A stretch of DNA of 64,000 nt from assembly GCF_001686985.1 (NCBI RefSeq), contig NZ_CP015318.1, forward strand, positions 5,206,001-5,270,000, in the 5' to 3' direction. Each line of letters starts with the position of its first letter. The stretch's first letter is position 1. Below, piece by piece: positions 36,836 through 45,673 of the stretch. Position numbers and translations under genes: made by a program. This stretch comes from Mesorhizobium amorphae CCNWGS0123. GTDB lineage: Bacteria > Pseudomonadota > Alphaproteobacteria > Rhizobiales > Rhizobiaceae. The notes beneath the pieces are model-generated. The model was not told the DNA's origin, ran no database searches, and worked only from the letters and a program-made list of their open reading frames with translations.

Positions 36836-38230
36836 TCACTCGGCTGCAGGGCGAAACTCCACATCAGCGAGCCTTGGAACCGGCAGCCGGGTGCGGCCGA
36901 AGCCAAGGGAACGGGCGCGCTTTCGGCCTCGCCTGAGTTCGCCGTCCAGCTCCGAGAAATAGATGTCCTGGTCGAGTTGCATCGTGTGTCGGGCCGACGC
37001 GTAATAGCGGCTCATGTGCTTCTTTTCATCGACGACAATGGTGCGCTTCTGCTCTTCCACGTCTGGCAGCGCATAGTCGCCCGCCAGATATGCCGCGATC
37101 CACTTTGCCTGTCGATCGGCAAGCGCGAACAGCGTGATACTGGGTTGGGCCAAGGCGATGAAGAAGAGGTTCGGGATCCCTGGCTTGAGGACGCGCTTGA
37201 ACAAAGGGAGGCGATTGCCCGGCGCCGCGATGAAGGATGGGTCAAAGAATGGAAAGGTAACCTTGTAGCCGGTGGCCCAGACGATAATATCGATCTGTTC
37301 GCGGCGACCATCCTCGAAGACGACGCGGTCACCGTCCATCTCCCTGATCCCGGGACGAATTTCGATATCGCCCGAAGCGACCATCGTCGGGAATGTGTCC
37401 GAGACCGAGACATGCGCTTCGAAAACCCGGTGATCCGGCTTCGGCAGCCCGAAATCTTCCATGTGACCGACCGCGAAATGGAATATCCGTCGGCCGACCC
37501 AGCGTTGCAGCGACAGCGGCAGCCAAGGATAGAGCTTGCCTTTGTCGGCAGGCTTGCCGAGGAGGAAGCGCGGGAAGATATGCGCGCCGCGACGCGTGCT
37601 TACGAAGAGCTTCTTCGCAATATGGCGCGGGCAGAGTTCAGTGGCGATATCCATCGCGGAATTGCCCATGCCGACAACAAGGACGTTTTTGCCCCTGAAA
37701 TCAACCGGCGTAAAAGGGTCGCGGTAGCCGTGCGAGTGAAGTTGCATCCCGTCGAACTTGCCTGGATAGGCGGGGTCGGGCAGACGCGAATCCCAATGGT
37801 GCCCGTTGCAGACGAACAAGGCGTCGTATGAGCGCGTCTGCCCATCGCCCAAGCGAATCTGCCAGGTGCCGTCGGCATCGCGATCGGCCTTCTTGACCTC
37901 GGTGTTGAGTTCGACCTTACCGGTCAGGCCGAAGTGGTCCATGTAGGACAGCAGGTAGGCCAGCACCTGCGTGTGGTGCAGATAGTGCGGGGTATCGGCA
38001 GGCATTGGGAAATCTGCCAGCTGCAACTGCAGCTTCGAGGTGTCGATGTGCAGCGACCGATAGGCTGCCGACTTGCCATTTGGATTCTCGAATGCCCACT
38101 GACCGCCAACCCGATCGCTCATTTCGAACCAGTCGAAGGGAATGCCGCGCTCGGTGAGTGACTTGGCGGTGACAATCCCGCTGCAGCCTGCTCCGATGAT
38201 GCAGCATTTGGGAAGGGTATCCGACTTCAT
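36836..38230 (-). CDS. Flavin-containing monooxygenase
   Basis: 464-residue class B flavoprotein monooxygenase, which oxygenates a nucleophile or ketone with NADPH and O2. The FAD site is CCIIGAGCSGIVTAKSL at the N-terminus and the NADPH site is VLVVGMGNSAMDIATEL (about 190-210). The FMO fingerprint reads FKGKNV-like VDFRGKNVLVVG, and the ATG box near 330 reads DIIVWATGYK. The ATG at 38230 has GGGAG 9 bp upstream. An inverted repeat lies in its upstream region. With the two SDR genes and the lactonase gene it could act on a terpenoid or alicyclic compound (inference). Confidence 0.9.
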   Translation of the reverse strand: MKSDTLPKCCIIGAGCSGIVTAKSLTERGIPFDWFEMSDRVGGQWAFENPNGKSAAYRSLHIDTSKLQLQLADFPMPADTPHYLHHTQVLAYLLSYMDHFGLTGKVELNTEVKKADRDADGTWQIRLGDGQTRSYDALFVCNGHHWDSRLPDPAYPGKFDGMQLHSHGYRDPFTPVDFRGKNVLVVGMGNSAMDIATELCPRHIAKKLFVSTRRGAHIFPRFLLGKPADKGKLYPWLPLSLQRWVGRRIFHFAVGHMEDFGLPKPDHRVFEAHVSVSDTFPTMVASGDIEIRPGIREMDGDRVVFEDGRREQIDIIVWATGYKVTFPFFDPSFIAAPGNRLPLFKRVLKPGIPNLFFIALAQPSITLFALADRQAKWIAAYLAGDYALPDVEEQKRTIVVDEKKHMSRYYASARHTMQLDQDIYFSELDGELRRGRKRARSLGFGRTRLPVPRLADVEFRPAAE

Positions 38231-38295
38231 GGCAATGGCTCCCGCAAGACAAACGTGATCGTGGCAGGAACCTAATTCAGCCTCTGAGACGCCAA

Positions 38296-38371
38296 CAATG
38301 GTGCCGACGGTCACCATCCGAAACGCTGGTCTGCGCAGTGATGCGATGAATAGTGACCGTCGGCACCATTG
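38296..38371. repeat. 19-bp inverted repeat between monooxygenase and SDR genes
   Basis: CAATGGTGCCGACGGTCAC at 38296-38314 is repeated in perfect inverted form at 38353-38371, with 38 bp between. It lies between two divergent genes (38230 and 38435), where it could be an operator pair or a looped repressor site. A third, near-identical copy is at 34987-35007, so it could also be a dispersed repeat. Confidence 0.7.
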
Positions 38372-38434
38372 GCGGCACAGCGACCAGTGACATAGCCTTG
38401 GTCATAGCGAAAATCGCTTTGCCGGAGCCACGAT

Positions 38435-39211
38435 ATGCCACTCGACCACCCATCCCAGGAGAGGTCCTCCTCCCCCTTTCAAGTTCCACAGCTGCTTGTT
38501 GGACGACGCGCCGTTGTCACAGGCGCTGCCCGCGGAATTGGTAAGGCGATCGCCGACGCATTCGACCAGGCCGGCGCAACGGTTTTCCGCCTCGATATCA
38601 ATTCGTCTGAAACCGTTCGGGGCTGCGACATAGCGGATGAAGAATCCGTCAAACGCGCCTTGGCCGAGATAGCAGCCGACGGCCCGATCGACGACGTCGT
38701 CCACGCCGCGGCCATCGGCGCCGTCGCCCCCCTGGCCGACATGCCAGTGGCAGACTTTCGGCGTGTGCTGGAAGTGAACGTGATAGGCGCTTTTCTTGTC
38801 GCGCGGGAGGGATCACGGCATCTGCGTCACGGCGGCAACCTTGTCCTCATCGCGTCACAGTATGGCCTGAAAGGGTGGCCGCTTTGGGGAGCCTATTGTG
38901 CCTCAAAGGCCGGTGTGCTCAGGCTGGCAGATGCGCTGGTGGGGGAACTCGCACCGCGGGGCATACGCGTGAATACCATTTCGCCCGGAAGCGTCGATAC
39001 GGAGATGGTAGCGACGACGACGGCCAATGTTGCGCGGGAGTCTGGAACTGACCCTGCAGCCATACGTGCCGGTTATGAAGCGGCTATCCCGATGGGACGC
39101 TTCGCACAACCGCAGGAGATCGCCTACGTCGCCGTGGCACTGTGCTCGGGCCTATGCTCGTACGTGAATGGATCCAACATCGTCGTGGACGGAGGCGAGC
39201 TTTCTCGCTGA
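38435..39211 (+). CDS. Short-chain dehydrogenase/reductase 1
   Basis: 258-residue NAD(P)-dependent oxidoreductase. The glycine motif is AVVTGAARGIGKAIADAF, and the catalytic Tyr-Lys is in GAYCASKAGVL (Tyr about 157, Lys about 161). The C-terminal PMGRFAQPQEIAYVAVALCS and YVNGSNIVVDGGEL are classical. GGAG lies 7 bp before the ATG. It precedes a second SDR gene and an SMP-30 gene on the same strand. Substrate unknown. Confidence 0.9.
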   Translation: MPLDHPSQERSSSPFQVPQLLVGRRAVVTGAARGIGKAIADAFDQAGATVFRLDINSSETVRGCDIADEESVKRALAEIAADGPIDDVVHAAAIGAVAPLADMPVADFRRVLEVNVIGAFLVAREGSRHLRHGGNLVLIASQYGLKGWPLWGAYCASKAGVLRLADALVGELAPRGIRVNTISPGSVDTEMVATTTANVARESGTDPAAIRAGYEAAIPMGRFAQPQEIAYVAVALCSGLCSYVNGSNIVVDGGELSR

Positions 39212-39380
39212 CGACCCTGCAGTCAGCAGCCACAGTCGGCGCTCCAAAATTCGCAAACAAGTTGGCTGCTTCTCGAACAGCCTTTTGAGGCTGACGCCGA
39301 CGATCAGAATACGACCGACGAGTATCGATGATGCCTTCCGAGATAGCGCCGGTCGCCCCGGTACAAATAGAGAGAAAAAA

Positions 39381-40151
39381 ATGAACCAGCGAGTGATGAT
39401 CACGGCGGGGGGGTCGGGCATTGGCTTGGCGATCGCAAAGACTTTCGCCGATAGCGGGGCCAAGGTCCATATTTGTGACGTCGACGAGCGAGCGTTGCAA
39501 AATGCTGCACAGACATACCCGCAGATCGTGGCCAGAAAAGTGGACCTGGCCAACGAGAAAGCGGTCGACGATTGGTTCGATGATACCCTTGGCGATCTCG
39601 GGGGCCTCGATGTTCTGATCAACAACGCCGGCACCAAGGGTCCAACCGGCTATGTCGAGGAGGTCAAGCTTCAAGACTGGCGAGAATGTCTGGGCATCTG
39701 TCTTGATGCGCAGTTCCTCTGTGCCAGGCGTGCCACTCCGGTCATGAAGCGCCAGGCCTCCGGCAGCATCGTCAACATCTCTTCGACCGCGGGCCTGTAT
39801 GGCTATGGGCTGCGAACGGCTTATGCCGCAGCGAAATGGGCCGTCATCGGCTTCACAAAATCGCTCGCCGTCGAGCTCGGCCCCTTCAACGTACGCGCCA
39901 ATGCGATTTGCCCAGGCTCGGTCAACGGCGCGCGCATGCAGCAGGTTATCAAAGCTGAGGCCGACAGCCGCGGCGTCGCGATCGAACTCGTCCAAGAGGA
40001 ATATGTCCAATCCCAGTCGATCAAGCGCTTCGTGGAACCTGAGGAGATCGCCGAAATGTGCCTCTTCCTGGCGTCACCGGCCGCAAAGATGGTGACGGGT
40101 CAGGCACTAGCGGTCGACGGCCACACTGAGACATTTCACATCGGGAGCTGA
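39381..40151 (+). CDS. Short-chain dehydrogenase/reductase 2
   Basis: 256-residue classical SDR. The cofactor motif is MITAGGSGIGLAIAKTF, NNAG is present (INNAGTKGP) and the catalytic Tyr-Lys is in RTAYAAAKWAVIGFTK. The ATG at 39381 is where homology starts; the frame is open further upstream to 39168 but without homology. The stop is 5 bp before the SMP-30 gene, so they are co-transcribed. Confidence 0.9.
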   Translation: MNQRVMITAGGSGIGLAIAKTFADSGAKVHICDVDERALQNAAQTYPQIVARKVDLANEKAVDDWFDDTLGDLGGLDVLINNAGTKGPTGYVEEVKLQDWRECLGICLDAQFLCARRATPVMKRQASGSIVNISSTAGLYGYGLRTAYAAAKWAVIGFTKSLAVELGPFNVRANAICPGSVNGARMQQVIKAEADSRGVAIELVQEEYVQSQSIKRFVEPEEIAEMCLFLASPAAKMVTGQALAVDGHTETFHIGS

Positions 40152-40156
40152 GCACC

Positions 40157-41041
40157 ATGCCGCTGGACAACACAGAGTGGAAGATCTGTGCTCCAACGCG
40201 CGATCGGCTGGGTGAGAGCATCCTGTGGCATCCGGCAGAACAAGCGCTCTATTGGATCGACTTCTACGGCCCCATCGTCCATCGGCAAAGGCAAGGCGAT
40301 GGCGTTGTCGACAGCTGGAAGATGGATTTCGCTAAGACGATTGGGTCGCTCGTCCTTACCGACGAAGGCCTGCTTCTCGCCGTAGATCACGGGCTCCACC
40401 TCCTCGACACAGATACCGGGAAAACGCGCTTTTTCGCGGACCCCAAGCAAGCAAAAAGGAACCTCGTCTACAATGACGGGAAGGTCGACCGAGCCGGACG
40501 CTATTGGGTGGGAACCTACGATGTGTCGGAGCGGGATCCAAACGCGCTCTTCTATCGCATGGTCCCAGGCGCCGACTGGGAGGTCGGCGACAAAGGCTTC
40601 GTCATTTGCAATGGCCCGACTTTCTCGCCAGACAATCGCAAGCTTTATTTCAGCGACACCGTCGGTCATCGGATCCTTTCCTACGACCTTGACGATGACG
40701 GTTCGATATCGGGTCGCCGGGTGTTCTTCACCTTTGCCAACAATGATGGAATGCCGGACGGCCTTGCGGTTGATAGCGCGGGCAATGTGTGGTGCGCCCT
40801 CTATGGCGGCAGCAAGGTTGTTTGCATCGACCCCAAGGGGACGCTCCGGCGGTCGCTCCATTTGCCAGCCACTTTCGTGACAAGCCTGTGTTTTGCCGGA
40901 CCGGAACTCAAGACACTTTGTGTCACGACCGGCTGGGAGAGCAGTACGACCGAGGCGACAAATGCAAACGATGTCGGTGGCGCGGTCTTCATGCGGCCGG
41001 TTGATATCGCTGGTTTGCCCGAACCTATTCTGGAGCTTTAG
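40157..41041 (+). CDS. SMP-30/gluconolactonase-family protein
   Basis: 294-residue six-bladed propeller lactonase. Family blocks include GESILWHPAEQALYWIDFYG, NDGKVDRAGRYWVGTYD (metal-binding Asn/Asp), CNGPTFSPDNRKLYFSDT and PDGLAVDSAGNVWCALYGG. GGGAGC precedes the ATG by 8 bp. Paired with SDRs it would open a lactone made by sugar oxidation. Sequence after its stop (41042) enters a scarred region on the other strand. Confidence 0.9.
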   Translation: MPLDNTEWKICAPTRDRLGESILWHPAEQALYWIDFYGPIVHRQRQGDGVVDSWKMDFAKTIGSLVLTDEGLLLAVDHGLHLLDTDTGKTRFFADPKQAKRNLVYNDGKVDRAGRYWVGTYDVSERDPNALFYRMVPGADWEVGDKGFVICNGPTFSPDNRKLYFSDTVGHRILSYDLDDDGSISGRRVFFTFANNDGMPDGLAVDSAGNVWCALYGGSKVVCIDPKGTLRRSLHLPATFVTSLCFAGPELKTLCVTTGWESSTTEATNANDVGGAVFMRPVDIAGLPEPILEL

Positions 41042-41205
41042 CCTTGCGACGGTCTGCGGCATGGAGGAGGCATTGGGAACGGCAGGCAGCGCGCCCATTG
41101 GACGATCAACGCGCGAAGATGCTTCGTGCCTTACTATCGACCTGAGGGCCGACTGGCCTTCACTCCAACGCTGTTGCGGCTCGCCCCCGTCTGATTCACT
41201 GTCGG

Positions 41206-41563
41206 CAATCAGCGAAAGGTAGCGCTCAAGAGCCTTCGAGAACTTGGCTTGCCAAATCTCATGCGCAGTACGGAGATCTCCGTCCCGCAAGCTTTCGAAC
41301 AGCTTGACGACATACTTCTCGGCATCGCCCTTTCGGTCAGTATAAACGACCCCGAGTTGATGGTTGAAGCGCCTGACGTCCGCAGTCAGCTCGGAAAAGT
41401 AGCGGATGGTCCGCTGCAATCCCGTCGCATCGATGACCGCCTGCTGGAACTCCAGATCGTTGCGAACGGTCTCCGCCTGGCTATCAAGGTTAGCGAACTT
41501 GACGGCATTCTCAGCCAATTTTTCAAGCCGCTTGATGTCAGCCGACGCCAGGCGACCGGCTCT
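41206..41563 (-). pseudogene. GntR-family regulator fragment (FCD domain only)
   Basis: On the minus strand the frame after a TAG reads RAGRLASADIKRLEKLAENA, then NDLEFQQAVIDATG and AHEIWQAKFSKALERYLSLI. This is the C-terminal FCD ligand-binding domain of a FadR/GntR regulator. The DNA-binding winged helix is missing, and the frame has no normal stop, running on antisense to the SMP-30 gene. It abuts the racemase fragment at 41564 in the same frame, as expected from a deletion that joined two genes. Confidence 0.7.
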
Positions 41564-41840
41564 CTACTGCTTGACCGAGGTGGAGGTGCCCCAGGTGTCG
41601 GACAGCACGTAACCCTGGGGATACGGATCTGTCGGATCGAGATAGTAACTGTGCTCACCTGTGATCCAGGCCCGGCCGGTGATCTCCGGAACGAGCGCCC
41701 TGCGGGTGCCGATTTCCGTCAGCTCAACAATCCTGCCTGTGAAGCGCGAGCCGATGATCGATTCGTGGATCAACACATCGCCCACTCCCATCAGGCCGCT
41801 GGCCTGCAGCACGGCCAGCTCGATCTGAGGGAGCCTTGAA
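41564..41840 (-). pseudogene. C-terminal fragment of a proline racemase-family gene
   Basis: About 80 residues (from LQASGLMGVGDVLIHES to DTWGTSTSVKQ and TAG stop) match the C-terminus of the intact enzyme at 43983-45023 with only about five differences by eye. The catalytic motifs are missing. The protein upstream of the match (from about 41926) is unrelated, so this is a 5'-deleted paralogue. Confidence 0.85.
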
Positions 41841-41915
41841 CCTGCCTGGCCGATTGACGCCGGAACTCCCATCGAGCTGCTGTGGCCTGTTCTTTCTCGT
41901 CGCAATCCCCGACTA

Positions 41916-42302
41916 TCAGGCGCCATCCTCGTAAAACTCGATGGGGAGTCCGTCAGGGTCCGCGATGAAGGTAAACGGCCGTCCTGTGTGGGGATCTATC
42001 CGGATAGGCTCAACTTCGACGCCTCGCGCCCGAAGTAACCGGGCGGTCGCCTCTACCGAGTCGACCGAGAATGCCAGGTGTCGCAATCCGCATGCCTCAG
42101 GCCTGGTGGGCCGGCTCGGTGGTGCTGGAAAGCTGAACAACTCGATCTGCACAGGTCCATGGCGCAAGTCGCACTTCCAAGATTGCCTTTCGGCGCGCCA
42201 AATTTCGTCGGCAACAACGAAATCGAGCTTGCTCGTGTAGAACTGCTTCGACATCTCATAGTCACTGCAGATGATTGCGACGTGGTGGATTCCCAGAAAC
42301 AT
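41916..42302 (-). CDS. VOC-family protein (YaeR/SMU1112c-like)
   Basis: 128-residue glyoxalase-fold protein. IHHVAIICSDYEMSKQFY, IELFSFP, ACGLRHLAFSVD and DPDGLPIEFYE agree with the YaeR group, as I recall it. The metal ligands His (HHVAI), Glu (IELF), His (RHLAF) and Glu (IEFYE) appear present. GAGG lies 9 bp before the ATG at 42302. It lies inside the scarred region but looks intact. Function of the group is not well known. Confidence 0.85.
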   Translation of the reverse strand: MFLGIHHVAIICSDYEMSKQFYTSKLDFVVADEIWRAERQSWKCDLRHGPVQIELFSFPAPPSRPTRPEACGLRHLAFSVDSVEATARLLRARGVEVEPIRIDPHTGRPFTFIADPDGLPIEFYEDGA

Positions 42303-42431
42303 CGAATTGGCCTCAGGTGAGCGAGCAACGGCCGGGTTCACAGCATTACTTCGCGATCGGTCGGTGCCGGCACCGCTTCGATGCCGGGACGGCCCAGACT
42401 TCGGCGCCGGCGACAAAGCTATGATGCAGCG

Positions 42432-43400
42432 TCAGCGCCGCGGATGATCGCCCGACAATTCGAGGTCTGCGCCGATTGCTCGACGAAACATTTCCGTGCG
42501 GCCTGGAATGCCCACGGTCGGAGGCGCGAAGACCGAGATCGCCTTTGGGTGAACCTTGAAATGGGCCGGTGTCGAGGTGACGATCTCACCATCGGTGTTG
42601 ACCGGCATCGGCTTTTCCGTCTCGATGTCGAACTCGACGCACCTGGCCGTGCGCACCTCACGCCAGGCGCCATGCGTTCCAGAACGGAACGAGCGGAGCA
42701 TCAGCGCCAGCTTCCAGAGATTCGTCATTTCCAGGCTATAGAGATCGAGATGTCCGTCATCGATCTCGGCCGTCTCTTCCACGACGTTGCCGCCGCCGTA
42801 GTGCCGACCGTTTCCAACCGCGATCTGGTAGGTTTCGGCTTCGATCGCCGCGCCTTTCTCGGTAATCTTCGCGTAAAACCTGGCGGCCCGCGTTAACACT
42901 TTCATCGCCGCCAGCGCATAGCCAAGCCTGCCGAAACGCTTCTTCAGAGCGGGGTCCAGACTTTGCGCCAGTTCGGTGCTGAGTCCGATACTGGCGACGT
43001 TGAAAAAGGCATGACCGTTGACCGTGCCGACATCGATCAGCCGGGTTTGGCCGCGCGCGATCAGATCGGCGGCCTGCAGGAGATCCATGGGAATATTGAG
43101 TGTGCGAGCGAGGTCATTCGCCGTTCCCATAGGAATAATGCCCATCGGCAGGCCGCCTTCCATTACCGCCATCGCCGCCGACGACACCGAACCATCGCCA
43201 CCGCACACGACCACAAGATCGGCCATATGGCGTAAGCGAACGATGTCGCGAGCGATCTCAGGCAACGCCTCGAACGTCTCGACGGTGACGGAAAGCCGGC
43301 CTCCCTCCAGCCGCTCCACAATTGGCGCGATCAGCTCCTGGCCGCGCCGCGCCTTGGGATTGAGGAGCAGCAATGCGCGCCTTCTAGCTAGTTTGCTCAT
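42432..43400 (-). CDS. Diacylglycerol kinase-family lipid kinase (YegS/DgkB-like)
   Basis: 322-residue soluble lipid kinase. The DAGK catalytic block is VVVCGGDGSVSSAAMAVMEG, followed by IIPMGTANDLARTLNIP. The C-terminal domain has GNGRHYGGGNVV and the acidic metal site IDDGHLDLYSL. It phosphorylates diacylglycerol or a related lipid. It seems to stand alone, with no partner gene adjacent. Confidence 0.92.
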   Translation of the reverse strand: MSKLARRRALLLLNPKARRGQELIAPIVERLEGGRLSVTVETFEALPEIARDIVRLRHMADLVVVCGGDGSVSSAAMAVMEGGLPMGIIPMGTANDLARTLNIPMDLLQAADLIARGQTRLIDVGTVNGHAFFNVASIGLSTELAQSLDPALKKRFGRLGYALAAMKVLTRAARFYAKITEKGAAIEAETYQIAVGNGRHYGGGNVVEETAEIDDGHLDLYSLEMTNLWKLALMLRSFRSGTHGAWREVRTARCVEFDIETEKPMPVNTDGEIVTSTPAHFKVHPKAISVFAPPTVGIPGRTEMFRRAIGADLELSGDHPRR

Positions 43401-43722
43401 TCAGAGATCGGTCCGATAGGTCATGGCTCAACGCAAATAGGGTGGCTGCTTCCAGATTTCGACCGCAACCGACGCTTTTGACCGATTGTCCTGAAAAAGT
43501 GTCGGCAAAGACCGCATAACCTTGTCGTCGAGTTTGCCCATCGTCCATTCCATTCGGCGGCCGAGGGTACTGCACCACGAAATCGCGAACTGACTCTGGT
43601 AAGCTGAATTTGACAGCGATGTGAACGCCGCAAATGACGCTACGGCGCGTTTCTGACTTTTTCACAGGCTAAGATCTTGCGGTACCGCCGCTGTATGCGC
43701 GAACTTGGCCACCGCATCCAGT
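43401..43722. other. Gap without a supported gene
   Basis: About 320 bp between the lipid kinase and tautomerase genes. A 93-codon frame on the minus strand (43384-43665) overlaps the kinase start, has no homology I recognise and no convincing ribosome site. I see no palindrome or repeat of note. Confidence 0.4.
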
Positions 43723-43917
43723 TCATGATTTCGCTGGCCGCTGCATAGGTGCGCCGGCTGTGAACCAGTCTTGAGCCGGCGTGTCGTTGAAAATCACCAT
43801 CACGTCCCTGGGATCGGAAGCCAGCTTTTCCACGAAGACTCGCGTTATCGCGTTCGCCACCTCGTGCTTCTGCCCTGGTGAGCGGCCGGGATAGAGATCG
43901 ATCTTTACAAGGGGCAT
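43723..43917 (-). CDS. 4-oxalocrotonate tautomerase-family protein
   Basis: 64-residue small tautomerase. After Met removal the N-terminal residue is the catalytic Pro (PLVKIDLYPGRSPGQK). The length and the beta-alpha-beta pattern fit 4-oxalocrotonate tautomerase. It lies 65 bp after the proline-racemase-family gene on the same strand, so it may belong to that transcript. Substrate unknown. Confidence 0.82.
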   Translation of the reverse strand: MPLVKIDLYPGRSPGQKHEVANAITRVFVEKLASDPRDVMVIFNDTPAQDWFTAGAPMQRPAKS

Positions 43918-43982
43918 GGCATCCTTCCTTCGATTGGCGTTGCGCTGTATGCGTGAGGCGAGCTCTGGCCCCGTCGGCGCAC

Positions 43983-45023
43983 CTACTGCTTGAGCGAGGT
44001 CGAAGTGCCCCAGGTGTCGGACAGCACGTAACCTTGGGGATACGGATCCGTGGGATCGAGATAATAGCTGTGCTCGCCGGTGATCCAGGCTCGTCCGGTG
44101 ATCTCCGGAACGATCGCCTTGCGGGCGCCGATCTCCGTCAGCTCCACAATCCTGCCTGTGAAACGGGAGCCGATGATCGATTCATGGATCAACACATCGC
44201 CCACTCCCATCAGGCCGCGGGCTTGCAGCACGGCCATGCGGGCCGATGTGCCGGTTCCGGTCGGGCTGCGATCGGAGCGTCCGGGCGAGACGATGCAGGT
44301 GTTGCGGGTGACGTTGCCCGGACCCTGGAACGGCATGGCGAACTGCACGATCGACACGCCGCGCACATGGTCGAATTCCGGATGGACGACATCGAGCTGT
44401 TCGCGCGCGGCCCGTCGGACCTTCTCGCCCACCACGGCCAGTTCGCGAGCCTCGTCAGGGGCGACCGAGAAGCCGAGCGCCTTGGCATCGACAATCGCGT
44501 AGAACATGCCGCCATAGGCGATATCGACCGTGAGCGCGCCGAGCCCCTCGACCTCGATGTTGGCATCCAGGCGATCGACAAAGGCAGGCGCGTTGCGGAA
44601 GGTGATCGAGACGCATTTGCCGTCGCGGCATTCGGCGCGCACTTCGATGACGCCACCCGGCATGTCGAGCTTGAAGCGCGTCTCGGGCTCCTGCATCGGC
44701 ACCATGCCAGTCTCGAGCAGCACCGTGGCAACGCAGATCGTGTTGGACCCGGACATCGGCGGATACTCGGTCGGCTCCATGATGATGGCGCCCGCGGCGC
44801 AATCCTCGCGCGTCGACGGAACCAGGAGATTGACGTGCCGCGCAACACTGCCGCGTGGCTCGCAGATCAGCATCCGCCTTACATGGTCGTGATCACGTTC
44901 CATCGTGATCATCTTTTCCATCATGGTGCGGCCCGCCGGCGGCAGGACGCCACCGACGATGACGTCGCCGACTTCGCCTTCGGCGTGACAGCCGACGACA
45001 CGAATAGAGGCTTTGGTGCGCAT
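43983..45023 (-). CDS. Proline racemase-family enzyme, probable trans-3-hydroxyproline dehydratase type
   Basis: 346-residue member of the same superfamily as the enzyme at 1746. At the first catalytic position the sequence is MSGSNTIC, so Ser91 replaces the usual Cys. At the second it is DRSPTGTGTSA, so Thr255 replaces Cys. Thr at the second site is the mark of trans-3-hydroxy-L-proline dehydratases, which make pyrroline-2-carboxylate; those I recall keep Cys at the first site, so the Ser-Thr pair is less common. GAGGGAGC lies 5 bp before the ATG. An aldehyde dehydrogenase fragment ends 23 bp upstream on the same strand. The C-terminus is duplicated at 41564-41840. Confidence 0.85.
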   Translation of the reverse strand: MRTKASIRVVGCHAEGEVGDVIVGGVLPPAGRTMMEKMITMERDHDHVRRMLICEPRGSVARHVNLLVPSTREDCAAGAIIMEPTEYPPMSGSNTICVATVLLETGMVPMQEPETRFKLDMPGGVIEVRAECRDGKCVSITFRNAPAFVDRLDANIEVEGLGALTVDIAYGGMFYAIVDAKALGFSVAPDEARELAVVGEKVRRAAREQLDVVHPEFDHVRGVSIVQFAMPFQGPGNVTRNTCIVSPGRSDRSPTGTGTSARMAVLQARGLMGVGDVLIHESIIGSRFTGRIVELTEIGARKAIVPEITGRAWITGEHSYYLDPTDPYPQGYVLSDTWGTSTSLKQ

Positions 45024-45045
45024 TGTTGCTCCCTCTCGACCAAGG

Positions 45046-45150
45046 CTATTTGCTTGGCAAGTAGCGCGGATAGCTGCGCGAGTCTTGAATCACAACCGTT
45101 TTGAGAACACAGAACTCTTCGGTCGCATAGCGCCCGTTCTCACGGCACAC
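45046..45150 (-). pseudogene. C-terminal fragment of an aldehyde dehydrogenase
   Basis: Minus-strand frame reading RENGRYATEEFCVLKTVVIQ and ending SRSYPRYLPSK with a TAG stop. This resembles the end of an ALDH (ENGRYA.EEF..LKTV). Upstream at about 45150 it gives way to a DapA-family fragment on the opposite strand, so most of the gene is lost. It precedes the racemase-family gene by 23 bp, a former operon partner. Confidence 0.55.
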
Positions 45151-45673
45151 GTGCCGACCTGTTCTTCGCGTTGCGCGCCGAGCATCCGAACCTCGTCGGC
45201 TTCAAGGAGTTCGGCGGCCCGGAGGACCTGCGCTATGCGGCGGAAACATCACCAGCCGTGACGACGACGTGGCGCTGATGATCGGCGTCGACACCGCCGT
45301 CTTCCACGGTTTCGTCAATTGCGGCGCCTCCGGCGCCATCACCGGCATCGGCAATGTTCTGCCCAAGGAGGTGCTGCACCTTGTCGGGCTGAGCCAGGCG
45401 GCCAAGGGGGACGTCGAGGCCCGCCAGCGCGCGCTGGAGCTGGAATCCGCGATCAGCGTCCTCTCCTCCTTCGACGAAGGCCCTGACCTCGTGCTCTATT
45501 TCAATCACATGATGGTGCTGAAGGGGAATCCCGAGTACAGGTTGCACTTCAACGAGACGGATGCCCTGACTGACAGCCAGCGCGGTTATGTCGAGGCGCA
45601 GCTCAAATTGTTCGACAGCTGGTATGCCCAGTGGTCGAGGCAGCCCGGCGCGATTGCGAGGTATGCGGCCTGA
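45150..45673 (+). pseudogene. DapA/dihydrodipicolinate synthase-family gene fragment with frameshift
   Basis: The frame first reads ADLFFALRAEHPNLVGFKEF (with the Schiff-base Lys) and GGPEDLRYAAE, then stops. One base further the second frame continues GNITSRDDDVALMIGVDTAV to the natural end ...QPGAIARYAA at 45673. A single missing G near 45241 explains this. The 5' half is absent. DapA-family enzymes include the pyrroline-4-hydroxy-2-carboxylate deaminase of hydroxyproline catabolism, which fits the neighbours. Confidence 0.75.

Noticed and set aside
43384-43665. 93-codon minus-strand frame
   Set aside because: Overlaps the lipid-kinase start, lacks a ribosome site and shows no recognisable domain.
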